From the NCBI GenBank assembly GCA_017537175.1, contig JAFYLH010000034.1:1-54191 (forward strand): 54,191 bases of DNA, written 5' to 3'. Below the pieces are notes generated by a model. The model searched no databases. It was not told the DNA's origin and worked only from the letters and a program-made list of their open reading frames with translations. This document shows positions 8,481 to 16,640 of the stretch, one piece after another. The DNA comes from Clostridia bacterium (GTDB lineage Bacteria > Bacillota > Clostridia > Oscillospirales > CAG-272). Made by a program: the position numbers and the translations under genes. Within the stretch, counting starts at the first letter, position 1. Each line of letters begins with the position of its first letter.

Positions 8481-9050
8481 ATGAACTGTAAATACTGTGG
8501 CACAAGCAACCCAAATTCAGCAAAATTCTGCAGTAAATGCGGAAGACCCGTAACACCCAAACCACCACCCCGTCCCGAGCCCGAGTTTGAGATCGTCCGT
8601 TGTCCGATGTGCAGATCCTCAAATGTACATGCAGTAAAGCTGTCAAGGTATCAGTATCACACAGGCAGAAGCTGTATGTATCTTAAAAGATCGGATAATG
8701 ATGTTGTTTTTTGGGAATGTAAGGACTGCTCGGACATTACAATAGACCTCCCGGATCTTAACGGCAAGATAGTTTCTACTCTCATCGGTATGATAATAGG
8801 CGTAGTAATGCGTTGCATACTGTTTTTACTGATGTTACTTGTTGCGATAGGTGTTATGTTTATGCTCGAATTCTTAAACATTCACACCATTTACCCCTCA
8901 TTGTTCATTGATCCTCTGTATATAGTATTGCTTATCTTTTTGGAATTGATATCCTTCTTTGCAACCCTGCCCTTTATAGAAAAAGAATTCTTCTCGCTGT
9001 ACAAGCTGATGAAGGAAAAGAAATTCATCAAAAATTGTTTTGATGAATAA
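8481..9050 (+). CDS. Zinc-ribbon membrane protein
   Basis: 189 residues. The N-terminus is a classic zinc ribbon (CKYCGTSNPNSAKFCSKCG, residues 3-21). A second CxxC set follows (CPMC near 42-45, CKDC near 76-79). Two hydrophobic segments come next (about residues 93-125 and 135-160), then a basic tail. The layout suggests a small two-span membrane protein with cytoplasmic zinc domains. A gggagg site precedes the ATG. No homologue of known function is recognised. The following small membrane gene has its own ribosome site after a 97-base gap. Confidence 0.75.
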   Translation: MNCKYCGTSNPNSAKFCSKCGRPVTPKPPPRPEPEFEIVRCPMCRSSNVHAVKLSRYQYHTGRSCMYLKRSDNDVVFWECKDCSDITIDLPDLNGKIVSTLIGMIIGVVMRCILFLLMLLVAIGVMFMLEFLNIHTIYPSLFIDPLYIVLLIFLELISFFATLPFIEKEFFSLYKLMKEKKFIKNCFDE

Positions 9051-9147
9051 CATTTTTAATATTTTTATAATACAATACACAAAAGCGTGTGTATATGATA
9101 AACTCTTATATTATCATATATAAACATACAACAACGGAGGTAATACT

Positions 9148-9756
9148 ATGGAATTTTTTATTATTATACCTGTCAGTACGATAATGCCTGTTTTATTATT
9201 CTTTTTATTATGCTTGGTTTTAGGTATATCTGATGCCCAAAGCAATATTAATACTCGTGCTGCCCATGACTTTGCAGATAAGAATACTTTGACGGTATTA
9301 GTATTAATCGGTATTTTTTGTCTGATAATCGCAACGGTTATGATCTTCTACAACTATAATAAGTTACGCAGAAAACAAGCCGCTAACATAGTACCTATGA
9401 TACTGTATTCTGTTATTTCGTCCGCGGCACTTTTCTTGGGTTTAGAGAACTCATATAATGCATCGCTATATATGGTAGACACTATCGCAGAATTTTTTGG
9501 TTTTGATCCGTTTCTTATAGTAGTGCTTTTCTTGGTATATTTATTTATCGCCATTTTATACCTCATACTGATAATCCTGGTTGCATTACCACCGATTGCT
9601 GTCAATCTGCTGGTACTGTATAAAACAGAAACCCAAAAGAATCAAAGTACATGGTACATTATAGGAATAGTACTTGCCACAATAATCGGCATAATATATA
9701 TTGTCGTACATCCCAACATCGAATTTAACGGATGTGTAACTAATTTATTAAAATGA
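9148..9756 (+). CDS. Hypothetical four- to five-span membrane protein
   Basis: 202 residues, strongly hydrophobic, with about five likely helices: residues ~1-26, 48-72, 82-105, 118-150 and 170-190. No catalytic motif or known domain is recognisable. It has a good cggagg site before ATG and a hairpin terminator 13 bases after the stop. Its base composition is more A+T-rich than the housekeeping genes around it, consistent with an accessory gene. Confidence 0.65.
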   Translation: MEFFIIIPVSTIMPVLLFFLLCLVLGISDAQSNINTRAAHDFADKNTLTVLVLIGIFCLIIATVMIFYNYNKLRRKQAANIVPMILYSVISSAALFLGLENSYNASLYMVDTIAEFFGFDPFLIVVLFLVYLFIAILYLILIILVALPPIAVNLLVLYKTETQKNQSTWYIIGIVLATIIGIIYIVVHPNIEFNGCVTNLLK

Positions 9757-9768
9757 AATATATGAGTA

Positions 9769-9801
9769 GAAGTCTGTTACGGATTAACAGGCTTCTTTTA
9801 T
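9769..9801 (+). terminator. Terminator of the 9148-9756 gene
   Basis: Stem gaagtctgtta/taacaggcttc (9769-9795, one G-U pair) followed by tttta. On the other side it closes the small convergent gene 9798-9983. Confidence 0.7.
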
Positions 9802-9983
9802 TCGTTTGTATGTGGCCTCTCTTCCTTGACCGCGGCATCCATAAGATCGGCAAGGCTCTGTGCCTCGGCAGCATCAAGCTCAGCCTGCTGGCTGTAGCCT
9901 GTATGATCGGTTGCCGATACCGCGGGATTTTCAAACATAGCCTTTTTTGAATATTCGGTTGCATCCTGTTTCTTTTTTGCCAT
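9798..9983 (-). CDS. Small hypothetical protein
   Basis: 61 residues, hydrophilic, beginning MAKKKQDATEYSKKAMFENP and rich in Ala, Glu and Lys. There is no membrane segment or Cys motif. It is supported by an aaaggagtg ribosome site just before the ATG and by its position between two terminators, i.e. as a separate short transcript. Function unknown; the charged composition suggests a soluble, perhaps partly disordered protein. Confidence 0.55.
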   Translation of the reverse strand: MAKKKQDATEYSKKAMFENPAVSATDHTGYSQQAELDAAEAQSLADLMDAAVKEERPHTNE

Positions 9984-10042
9984 AATATCACTCCTTTTGT
10001 GATATTGTTGGCACTTGAATCTGTTTTATACATATATTTAAA

Positions 10043-10071
10043 GAAAACACTTGCAAAAAGCAAGTGTTTTC
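10043..10071 (-). terminator. Terminator of the infB operon
   Basis: Perfect 12-bp stem gaaaacacttgc/gcaagtgttttc. On the minus strand it is followed by a T-rich tract (tttaaatat). It lies 58 bases past the infB stop. Confidence 0.75.
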
Positions 10072-10077
10072 TACATA

Positions 10078-10111
10078 TATTCTGCATTCTGAATTCTGAA
10101 TTCTGCATTCG
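10078..10111. repeat. Short word repeat attctgcattctgaattc
   Basis: Tandem copies of the words ATTCTGCATTC/ATTCTGAATTC directly after infB. This is the shortest member of a family of ten such intergenic loci in the window. Confidence 0.6.
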
Positions 10112-10128
10112 TTAAAGCACCGTGTGCT

Positions 10129-12657
10129 TTATCTCTTTACCTCAACCATCTGGTAAGCCTCGAGGATATCGCCTTCCTTGAGGTCATTGAACTTATCGAG
10201 GCCGATACCGCACTCGTAGCCGGATGCAACTTCCTTTACGTCGTCCTTGAAACGGCGAAGCGAGGAGATCTTATCCTCGAAGATAAGAATGCCTTCACGG
10301 ATTACGCGGATCTGAGCGGAGCGCAGGATCTTACCGTCCTGAACGTAGGAGCCTGCGATAGTACCAACGTTGGGAACACGGATGGTGGCACGAACCTCTG
10401 CCTGACCGAGGCGCTCCTCCTTATATGTGGGAGCAAGCATACCCTTCATAGCCTGAGTGATCTCCTCGATGCACTCGTAGATGATACGGTAGGTTCTGAT
10501 ATCAACACCGTTACGCTCTGCGATATCGAGAGAGTTCTTGTCGGGACGGACATTGAAGCCTACGATGATGGCACCGGATGCACCTGCAAGGATAACGTCG
10601 CTTTCGTTGATGCCGCCCACACCTGTGTGGATGATCTTGACCTTGACCTCTTCGTTGGAGAGCTTTTCAAGGGACTGCTTAACTGCCTCGGCAGAGCCTC
10701 TTACATCCGCCTTAACGATGATGTTAAGGGTCTTTGCACCGTCGGAGATAGCTGCAAAGAGATCCTCAAGGGATACCGCTGCGTTAGCCTTGAACTCTTC
10801 GTTCTTAGCCTTATCGCGGCGCTGCTCGGCAAGCTCTCTTGCCTTCTTTTCGTCCTCAACTGCGTTGAACTCGTCACCTGCCGAGGGAACCTCGCTAAGA
10901 CCGATGATCTCAACGGGGATAGAGGGACCTGCAGACTTAATCTTTCTGCCCTTATCGTCGGTCATAGCTCTTACGTGACCAACAGAAGTACCTGCGATAA
11001 CAACATCGCCTGCGTTGAGAGTACCGTTCTGTACAAGCACGGTAGCAACAGGACCTCTGCCCTTGTCAAGCTTAGCCTCGATGATAACACCCTTTGCGTG
11101 ACGGTTGGGATTAGCCTTGTATTCCTTGACCTCTGCAATAAGGAGGATGTTTTCAAGAAGATCCTCGATACCCATACGGGTAACAGCAGAAACGGGAACA
11201 CAGATAACGTCACCGCCCCATTCTTCGGGAACAAGCTCATACTGAGTAAGCTCCTGCTTAACATTGTCGGGGTTAGCTGTGGGTTTATCCATCTTGTTTA
11301 TAGCAACGATTATCTCAACACCTGCCGCCTTTGCGTGGTTGATCGCCTCAACAGTCTGGGGCATAATACCATCGTCAGCAGCTACAACAAGAACCGCAAT
11401 ATCGGTTGCCATAGCACCTCTTGCTCTCATTGTGGTAAACGCCTCGTGACCGGGGGTGTCAAGGAAGGTGATGTCGTTGCCGTCTATATTTACAGTGTAA
11501 GCACCGATATGCTGGGTAATACCGCCTGCCTCGCCTGTGGTAACGCTGGTGTGACGGATAGCATCAAGCAGTGATGTCTTACCGTGGTCAACGTGACCCA
11601 TTACACAAACAACGGGAGGACGGGTGATGAGGTTGTCATCGTTATCCTCTGTGGAGTCAAAGATCTGCTCCTCTATTGTAACCTCAACCTCTTTTGTGAT
11701 CTTTGCACCCATCTCGTCAGCGATAAGGAATGCGGTATCATAATCGATAGTCTGGTTAACTGTTGCCATAACACCGAGCATCATAAGCTTCTTTACGACC
11801 TCAGCCGCCTTGAGCTTAAGTCTCTGAGCAAGCTCGCCTACGGTGATCTCCTCGGGGATGGAAACATAAAGCACCTGCTTCTTTGCCATCTCCTGCTGAC
11901 GGCGGAGCTTATCCATAGCCGCCTTTTCCTTGGAGGCCTTATCCTGCTTCTTGCCCTTTTGGTTCTGGTTGTTCTGCTTCTTAAGCTTCTGCTTGTTATT
12001 GTAGTCACGGTCAGAGTGGTAACGGTCAAGCTTTTCGTCATACTTGGAGAGGTCAACACTGGAGGAACGTGTATCTACAACACGGGTAGCGGACTTGTTG
12101 CCGCGGCTCGAAGCATCGATAGGCTGGAGAGGTGTCTTGTTGTCCTCATCGGAGTGCTTCTTGGGCAGGGTAACCGTCTGCATATGGGGTCTTGCCTGTG
12201 CAGGCTGTTTTTTCTTGTTGTCAACCTTCTTGGGCTCTGGCTTCTTCTCTTCCTTCTTGGGCTCGGGCTTGGGCTCGGGCTTTTTCTCTTCCTTCTTGGG
12301 CTCGGGCTTGGGCTCGGGTTTCTTTTCTTCCTTTTTAGGCTCGGGCTTGGGCTCGGGTTTCTTCTCTTCCTTCTTAGGCTCAGGCTTCGTTTCTTCCTCT
12401 ACAGGCTCTGCCTTAGGCTCCTCTGCCTTAGCAGCCTTACGGGGAATAACAACCTTAAGATCCATATAGTCATTGAAGTTAGTGATCTGGTTAGCAAGAG
12501 AAAGCTCGCTTAATACAATATCAAAATCCTCCGGGGTAAGAACAGCGGAGGTAGACTTGTTGCCTCTGCCGCATCTGTCAAGAATATCGGTGATCTCCTT
12601 ACCCTTGACACCCAGATCCTTTGCCATATTACTTATCTTATATTTAGGATTTAACAT
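10129..12657 (-). CDS. infB: Translation initiation factor IF-2
   Basis: GTPase that places initiator tRNA on the ribosome. 842 residues. An N-terminal IF2_N domain (residues ~1-55) is followed by a long charged linker with tandem repeats of [13 protein letters not shown] (about residues 88-150) and a basic region. The G domain shows GHVDHGKT (G1), DTPGHEAF (G3) and NKMD (G4); IF-2 beta-barrel and C-terminal domains complete it. A ggaggtg site precedes the ATG. It is the last gene of the rimP operon; rbfA does not follow, and a terminator lies just beyond. The repeat number in the linker probably varies between strains. Confidence 0.96.
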   Translation of the reverse strand: MLNPKYKISNMAKDLGVKGKEITDILDRCGRGNKSTSAVLTPEDFDIVLSELSLANQITNFNDYMDLKVVIPRKAAKAEEPKAEPVEEETKPEPKKEEKKPEPKPEPKKEEKKPEPKPEPKKEEKKPEPKPEPKKEEKKPEPKKVDNKKKQPAQARPHMQTVTLPKKHSDEDNKTPLQPIDASSRGNKSATRVVDTRSSSVDLSKYDEKLDRYHSDRDYNNKQKLKKQNNQNQKGKKQDKASKEKAAMDKLRRQQEMAKKQVLYVSIPEEITVGELAQRLKLKAAEVVKKLMMLGVMATVNQTIDYDTAFLIADEMGAKITKEVEVTIEEQIFDSTEDNDDNLITRPPVVCVMGHVDHGKTSLLDAIRHTSVTTGEAGGITQHIGAYTVNIDGNDITFLDTPGHEAFTTMRARGAMATDIAVLVVAADDGIMPQTVEAINHAKAAGVEIIVAINKMDKPTANPDNVKQELTQYELVPEEWGGDVICVPVSAVTRMGIEDLLENILLIAEVKEYKANPNRHAKGVIIEAKLDKGRGPVATVLVQNGTLNAGDVVIAGTSVGHVRAMTDDKGRKIKSAGPSIPVEIIGLSEVPSAGDEFNAVEDEKKARELAEQRRDKAKNEEFKANAAVSLEDLFAAISDGAKTLNIIVKADVRGSAEAVKQSLEKLSNEEVKVKIIHTGVGGINESDVILAGASGAIIVGFNVRPDKNSLDIAERNGVDIRTYRIIYECIEEITQAMKGMLAPTYKEERLGQAEVRATIRVPNVGTIAGSYVQDGKILRSAQIRVIREGILIFEDKISSLRRFKDDVKEVASGYECGIGLDKFNDLKEGDILEAYQMVEVKR

Positions 12658-12660
12658 ATA

Positions 12661-13017
12661 TTACACCTCCCGCGGATTTTGGTCCGCTTCGCTCATTTCA
12701 TCTAAAAGTTTAATGATACCCTTTGCCATATTGGCATCGTTTAAGGAAAGCACCGAAACGGCTCCCCTTTTTCCCACACAGTTACCAAGCTCGTTCTGGC
12801 CTATGGGGATCTCGTAACAGGCTGTTTCGTAGTATTTTGCACAGTTGAATGCCCGTTTTTTTGTGTTCTGCGAAGCATCATATGCCACCATAAGGAACCT
12901 TGCGTTGCCGCACCTTACTGCGTCACACGCCATATCAGTTCCGACAGAGAGCATCCTTGCTCTGGCGCTTAAGCCTAACATACGGGCCAGTCTTTCTGAA
13001 TTAACCTTCACTGCCAA
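12661..13017 (-). CDS. L7Ae/L30e-type ribosomal-like protein (YlxQ)
   Basis: About 118 residues. It has the L7Ae fold signature in the usual operon slot between rnpM and infB: RMLGLSARARMLSVG near the N-terminus, then a central strand RFLMVAYDAS and Cys/Tyr-rich helices. This family is thought to bind kink-turn RNA, but its exact role in Bacteria is unclear. The start is uncertain. There is no ATG near the end of rnpM; ggagg (13024-13028) lies six bases from TTG at 13017 and twelve from GTG at 13011. I chose TTG by spacing. The gene overlaps rnpM by 17 bases. Confidence 0.82.
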   Translation of the reverse strand: MAVKVNSERLARMLGLSARARMLSVGTDMACDAVRCGNARFLMVAYDASQNTKKRAFNCAKYYETACYEIPIGQNELGNCVGKRGAVSVLSLNDANMAKGIIKLLDEMSEADQNPREV

Positions 13018-13276
13018 GCTGCACCTCCAATGCTTCGTAAATCTCATCGGGTATCTCTACCTCTAAATTTCTGCTAAGTCGTTTTGACTTGACAGCCTTT
13101 TTAAGACAGGCGGCATTATGACAAATATATGCACCGCGACCCGACATTTTTCCGTTCAGGTCTATCTTTATCTCGCCCTCGGGAGTACGCACCACACGGA
13201 TAAGGTCCTTTTTGTCAGCCTTGATACCGCAGCCGGTGCATTTGCGCTGAGGGACTTTTTTTGTTTGTTCAGCCAT
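13001..13276 (-). CDS. rnpM: YlxR-family RNA-binding protein (RnpM)
   Basis: 91 residues from the ATG at 13276, which has an aggaggt site; an upstream ATG at 13333 would begin inside a repeat and lacks one. The motif KCTGCGIKADKKDLIRVVR and the later GRGAYICHNAACL are the hallmarks of YlxR (DUF448), a basic RNA-binding protein reported to modulate RNase P. It sits between nusA and the L7Ae-like gene, as in most Firmicutes. The gap to nusA is unusually long (107 bases) because a repeat element lies there. Confidence 0.88.
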   Translation of the reverse strand: MAEQTKKVPQRKCTGCGIKADKKDLIRVVRTPEGEIKIDLNGKMSGRGAYICHNAACLKKAVKSKRLSRNLEVEIPDEIYEALEVQLGSEG

Positions 13277-13289
13277 AATACCTCCTGTA

Positions 13290-13382
13290 TGAATACAGAG
13301 TGCAGAATACAGAATTACGGAGGATTTTTGCACTTTGGCGCAAAAATCTTCATTAACTCCTAATTCCTAACTCCTAACTAAT
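13290..13382. repeat. Inverted-repeat element inside the nusA-rnpM gap
   Basis: One side carries words like gaatacagagtgcagaatac, the other ends in taactcctaattcctaactc. The centre is a hairpin, gatttttgcactttggcgcaaaaatc (13323-13348). It shares this plan with elements at 19843, 27136, 34873 and 36149. It interrupts a co-transcribed operon without a visible terminator T-run in the minus direction. Confidence 0.6.
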
Positions 13383-13383
13383 A

Positions 13384-14412
13384 TTAGTTTTCTTTGATGT
13401 CTATCTTGAAGCCTGTAAGACGGGCTGCAAGTCTTGCGTTCTGACCTTCCTTACCGATAGCAAGGGAGAGCTGGTCAGAGTCAACAATGACTCTTGCGCT
13501 TCTTTCGCCGTCTATTATGACCTCACGGACCTGTGCGGGAGAAAGTGCCTCACGGATAAACTCGCAGGGGTCATCGCTGTACTTGATAATGTCAATCTTT
13601 TCGCCGCGAAGCTCGTCAACGATACCTGCGATACGCATACCGCGGTTACCGATACAAGCACCGATGGGATCAACATCCGCATCTCTAGATTCAACTGCCA
13701 TCTTGGTGCGGCTGCCCGCCTCACGGATAACACCCTTAATAACTACGGTGCCGTCCTGAATTTCGGGAACCTCAAGCTCAAAGAGTCTCTTTACCATACC
13801 GGGATGGGTTCTACTAAGATTTACAAGGGGACCTCTACTCTCCTTACGAACCTCCATAACAAATACCTTGATATGGTCGCCGGGAACAAAGGTCTCGCCG
13901 GGGATCTGCTCTGACTTAATAAGGGTAGCAAAGCTTGTGCCTGTATCCAGGGTTATGTTGCCTGTGGTGGGATCTATCTTCTGTACTGTTGCGGTGATGA
14001 TCTCCTCACGCTTGCTTTCGTATTCCTTTATCATCATTCCGCGTTCAGCCTCACGGATGCCCTGAATGATGACCTGCTTTGCGGTCTGTGCGCTGAGTCT
14101 GCGGAAGTTCTTGGGCTTCATCTCGATCTCAGCAACGCCGCCAAGCTTATATCTCTTGGAGAGCTTGTGTGCAGCCTCAAGGGTGATCTGGGTCGCCTCA
14201 TCCTCGACCTCTTCTACGATATCCATCTGCTTATAAACGCGGACATCCTTCTTTACGGGGTCAAGAACAACTCTAACATTGCTGTTGCCGCCCTCCTCAC
14301 GCTTAAAGGCGCTGATAAGTGCCGCTTCAACACGCTCGATCATGTACTCTGCGGGAATTCCCTTCTCCTTTTCAAGGAGCTCAAGTGCATTAAAAAATTC
14401 GGTATTCATCAT
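13384..14412 (-). CDS. nusA: Transcription termination/antitermination factor NusA
   Basis: RNA polymerase-bound factor controlling pausing, termination and antitermination. 342 residues, the short Firmicutes form without C-terminal acidic repeats. Visible are the N-terminal polymerase-binding domain (MNTEFFNALELLEKEKGIP), an S1-type region (~130-200) and tandem KH domains with GACIGNRGMRI (near residue 246) and LAIGKEGQNARLA (near 318). An agagagga site precedes the first of two adjacent ATGs. It is the second gene of the operon, 19 bases after rimP. Confidence 0.95.
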   Translation of the reverse strand: MMNTEFFNALELLEKEKGIPAEYMIERVEAALISAFKREEGGNSNVRVVLDPVKKDVRVYKQMDIVEEVEDEATQITLEAAHKLSKRYKLGGVAEIEMKPKNFRRLSAQTAKQVIIQGIREAERGMMIKEYESKREEIITATVQKIDPTTGNITLDTGTSFATLIKSEQIPGETFVPGDHIKVFVMEVRKESRGPLVNLSRTHPGMVKRLFELEVPEIQDGTVVIKGVIREAGSRTKMAVESRDADVDPIGACIGNRGMRIAGIVDELRGEKIDIIKYSDDPCEFIREALSPAQVREVIIDGERSARVIVDSDQLSLAIGKEGQNARLAARLTGFKIDIKEN

Positions 14413-14431
14413 TTATCCTCTCTAAATATTA

Positions 14432-14899
14432 TTAATCAAAATCAAAAACCGTTCTTACCTTGGAGGCTAATTTACGCTCTATTGTAACCTCGCCCTCTTC
14501 GGTATCAAGAACTATCTGCTTGTTTTCATATGCTTTTAGTATGCCGATATATTCCTTTTTACCCTCAAGCTTGGTAAACAGCTTGCAGATTATCTTCTCA
14601 CCTATGCAGGCCTCAAAGTGTACATCTGTTCTGATGTCTCGCTCAAGTCCGGGGGAAGAAACCTCCAGCCTGTATGCATCCTCGATAGGGTCTGCCTCGT
14701 CAAGGACGGGATCGATAGCACGGTGTACCTTTTCGCAGTCGTCAATGTCAATGCCCTTTTCGGAGTCGATGGTTATTCTTAAAAACCACTCAGCCGCCTC
14801 ACGGACATACTCCACATCCCATACATCATAGCCTAAGTCATTGATAACGGGAGTAAGAAGCTCTGTGACAACATCCGCAATTCTGTTGCTGCTTGCCAT
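14432..14899 (-). CDS. rimP: Ribosome maturation factor RimP
   Basis: Needed for 30S subunit assembly. 155 residues, the normal length. The N-terminal alpha-beta domain shows GYDVWDVEYVREA and the family motif EVSSPGLERDI (near residue 79). The C-terminal SH3-like barrel ends in KVRTVFDFD. An aaggagtt site precedes the ATG. It is the first gene of the rimP-nusA-rnpM-L7Ae-infB operon, with a promoter at 14979-15007 and a leader hairpin between promoter and gene. Confidence 0.93.
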   Translation of the reverse strand: MASSNRIADVVTELLTPVINDLGYDVWDVEYVREAAEWFLRITIDSEKGIDIDDCEKVHRAIDPVLDEADPIEDAYRLEVSSPGLERDIRTDVHFEACIGEKIICKLFTKLEGKKEYIGILKAYENKQIVLDTEEGEVTIERKLASKVRTVFDFD

Positions 14900-14927
14900 T
14901 ATGAAAACTCCTTCCTACATAAAACTT

Positions 14928-14952
14928 GGAGAGTGGCTGTCAACCACTCTCC
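14928..14952 (-). promoter_or_regulatory. Leader hairpin of the rimP-infB operon
   Basis: Perfect 9-bp stem ggagagtgg/ccactctcc followed on the minus strand by aagtttta. It lies between the operon promoter and rimP, so it is inside the 5' leader. It may be an attenuator, or the terminator of the upstream lipoprotein gene, which has no other clear one. Confidence 0.55.
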
Positions 14953-14978
14953 ATAATTGAAATATTTTACTGTAATGC

Positions 14979-15007
14979 ATTATATCACACTTGTTTTAAA
15001 AATGCAA
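14979..15007 (-). promoter_or_regulatory. Sigma-A promoter of the rimP-infB operon
   Basis: On the minus strand TTGCAT (15007-15002), 17 bases, TATAAT (14984-14979). It is 80 bases upstream of rimP and just past the stop of the first lipoprotein gene. Confidence 0.75.
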
Positions 15008-15039
15008 TAGAGTTCACCGAAAATTAATATAATAATTAA

Positions 15040-16524
15040 TTATTCCTCGCCGTACGCGTCATAAGCATCCATAAGCTTCTTAAGCTTACGCTCATAGCCC
15101 TTCTGATTTACTGCGTAGAAGGATACATAGTTGGAGTTATCCTGACCGATAAGCTGTCTGAACTCAACGCCCATACCAAGAGCATCACCGTAGAAGGGAC
15201 CAAAGGAAACCTTAAAGCCGTCACGGATGATGTCGAGCATCTCGCCCGACTCGTCATCGCGGGCATACTTGTCGCGAAGCGCCATATCGTAGTATGCGGG
15301 GATAACGGTCTTGTTGGATATTGCGGAAAGAACATCAAATACCGCTCCTGTTTTTGTAACATTGGGAACATCTATGGGAACTACAGCCACAGAGTAGCCG
15401 TCCTGGGAACGGGTGTAATACTTATCCTGATTCTTGTCCCACTTGGGATAAGGAACTATACCGAAGTCGGTCTCCATACCGCGGAAATCCTGTGCGCGGT
15501 CAAGATATGCGGGATAGAATAACGCTCTGCCCTCACGGAAGATCTTGTCAACAGGGTTAGAATCCTCGGTGTCGGAGGAGGATGTGGAAACAAAATATGT
15601 GTCGTCGGTCTTTTTGAAGTCGATGAACTTTTCAAGCACGCTTACGACCTTTGCCTGGTCAACGTCTATCTGGATCTCACCGTTCTCGTCTCTTGCTGTG
15701 ATCTGTATATCAAAGAGATCCCAAAGAGCATCGGTGGTATTGGAGATATCGCTGATATAGCCGTAGGAGTCCTCCTCGCCCGGCCAGTTGTCACCGTTAA
15801 GGTCTACCCATTTACCCTTAGCCATCTCGGTCATCTTGTCAAAGGTCCAGTCTCCGTCACGGACAAGCTGGTAAATATCCTCTAAATTGTAGTTCTCTGC
15901 CAAAAGCTTGTTGAAGTAGAGGACATATACGGATTCCCAGTATGTAAGAGAATAGTCGCCCAGCATATAAAGGAGCTTACCGTCAATAGTCATCTGCTTG
16001 ATTATATCCTGGTTGTAATATACGGCATCCATATTATCCTTAACATAAGGAACCTCATAGAAATTGCTGAAGAGATCCATAAGCTCATAGCTTGCCATAT
16101 AAGCCTGCTGGCTCATAATGAGGTCATAGGAGCCGCTGTTTGCAAGGATAGAGTTCTTAAAGGTATTAATAAAATCATCGTGCACAGCATACTGTCCGGG
16201 AATGGCATAGGCCTTAAACTCGGCAAGCTCAAAGCGCTCCTCTACCTCAAGATTACGCTTATATACCGCCTCATTTACAAGCTCGGTTGCATCCTCGTCG
16301 GCTGCGATCTCGTGAAGCCACTGACCCCAGGCATTATCCTCACGGCAAAGCACGGTAAAGGTCTCGCCGGTGAACTTAAGATCCTCGGGAACAATGGTGT
16401 CTGTCTCGGTCAGCTGACCGCCGCCGGTATTTGTCTCGGTCTTGCCGAAATTACAAGCCGCAAGACAAGGAAGGGTCATCAGACAAACAAGTAATAAAGC
16501 TAAGATTCTTTTTGTGTTCATCAT
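15040..16524 (-). CDS. Extracellular solute-binding lipoprotein, paralogue 1
   Basis: 494 residues, like a family 1 ABC sugar-binding protein. A signal peptide ends in the lipobox LAAC (Cys24), so the mature protein should be lipid-anchored outside the membrane. Shared core words of the group are CREDNAW, the LHEIAADEDATELVNE block, YDLIMSQQAYM, YVLYFNK and GIVPYPKW. The block DLNGDNWPGEED (about residues 243-254) has the 1-3-5-12 acidic spacing of an EF-hand-like calcium loop. The substrate is unknown; position beside glycosidase and deacetylase genes suggests a carbohydrate. It forms an exact 1601-bp stop-to-stop repeat unit with paralogue 2. It has its own promoter but no convincing terminator of its own. 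Confidence 0.85.
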   Translation of the reverse strand: MMNTKRILALLLVCLMTLPCLAACNFGKTETNTGGGQLTETDTIVPEDLKFTGETFTVLCREDNAWGQWLHEIAADEDATELVNEAVYKRNLEVEERFELAEFKAYAIPGQYAVHDDFINTFKNSILANSGSYDLIMSQQAYMASYELMDLFSNFYEVPYVKDNMDAVYYNQDIIKQMTIDGKLLYMLGDYSLTYWESVYVLYFNKLLAENYNLEDIYQLVRDGDWTFDKMTEMAKGKWVDLNGDNWPGEEDSYGYISDISNTTDALWDLFDIQITARDENGEIQIDVDQAKVVSVLEKFIDFKKTDDTYFVSTSSSDTEDSNPVDKIFREGRALFYPAYLDRAQDFRGMETDFGIVPYPKWDKNQDKYYTRSQDGYSVAVVPIDVPNVTKTGAVFDVLSAISNKTVIPAYYDMALRDKYARDDESGEMLDIIRDGFKVSFGPFYGDALGMGVEFRQLIGQDNSNYVSFYAVNQKGYERKLKKLMDAYDAYGEE

Positions 16525-16553
16525 AACACACCACCTTTAGGTTTGATAATAAC

Positions 16554-16582
16554 ATAGTATCACAGCCTGTGTTTTAAGTCAA
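16554..16582 (-). promoter_or_regulatory. Promoter of lipoprotein paralogue 1
   Basis: Minus strand TTGACT (16582-16577), 17 bases, TACTAT (16559-16554). About 30 bases upstream of the ATG. Nearly identical to the paralogue 2 promoter. Confidence 0.75.
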
Positions 16583-16591
16583 GACAAAACC

Positions 16592-16622
16592 AAAAAACTG
16601 TTGCAAAAGCAACAGTTTTTTT
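16592..16622 (-). terminator. Terminator of lipoprotein paralogue 2
   Basis: Stem aaaaaactgttgc/gcaacagtttttt with an aaaa loop and a T-run on the minus strand, 19 bases past the stop. Confidence 0.85.
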
Positions 16623-16640
16623 GTATATCATTCAGAGATA

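Noticed and set aside
10627..11574. Plus-strand open frame of 315 codons
   Set aside because: Antisense shadow of infB without a ribosome site.
11584..12513. Long open frame on the plus strand opposite infB
   Set aside because: It mirrors the charged repeats of IF-2 (Leu-Gly-rich product); infB is well supported on the other strand.
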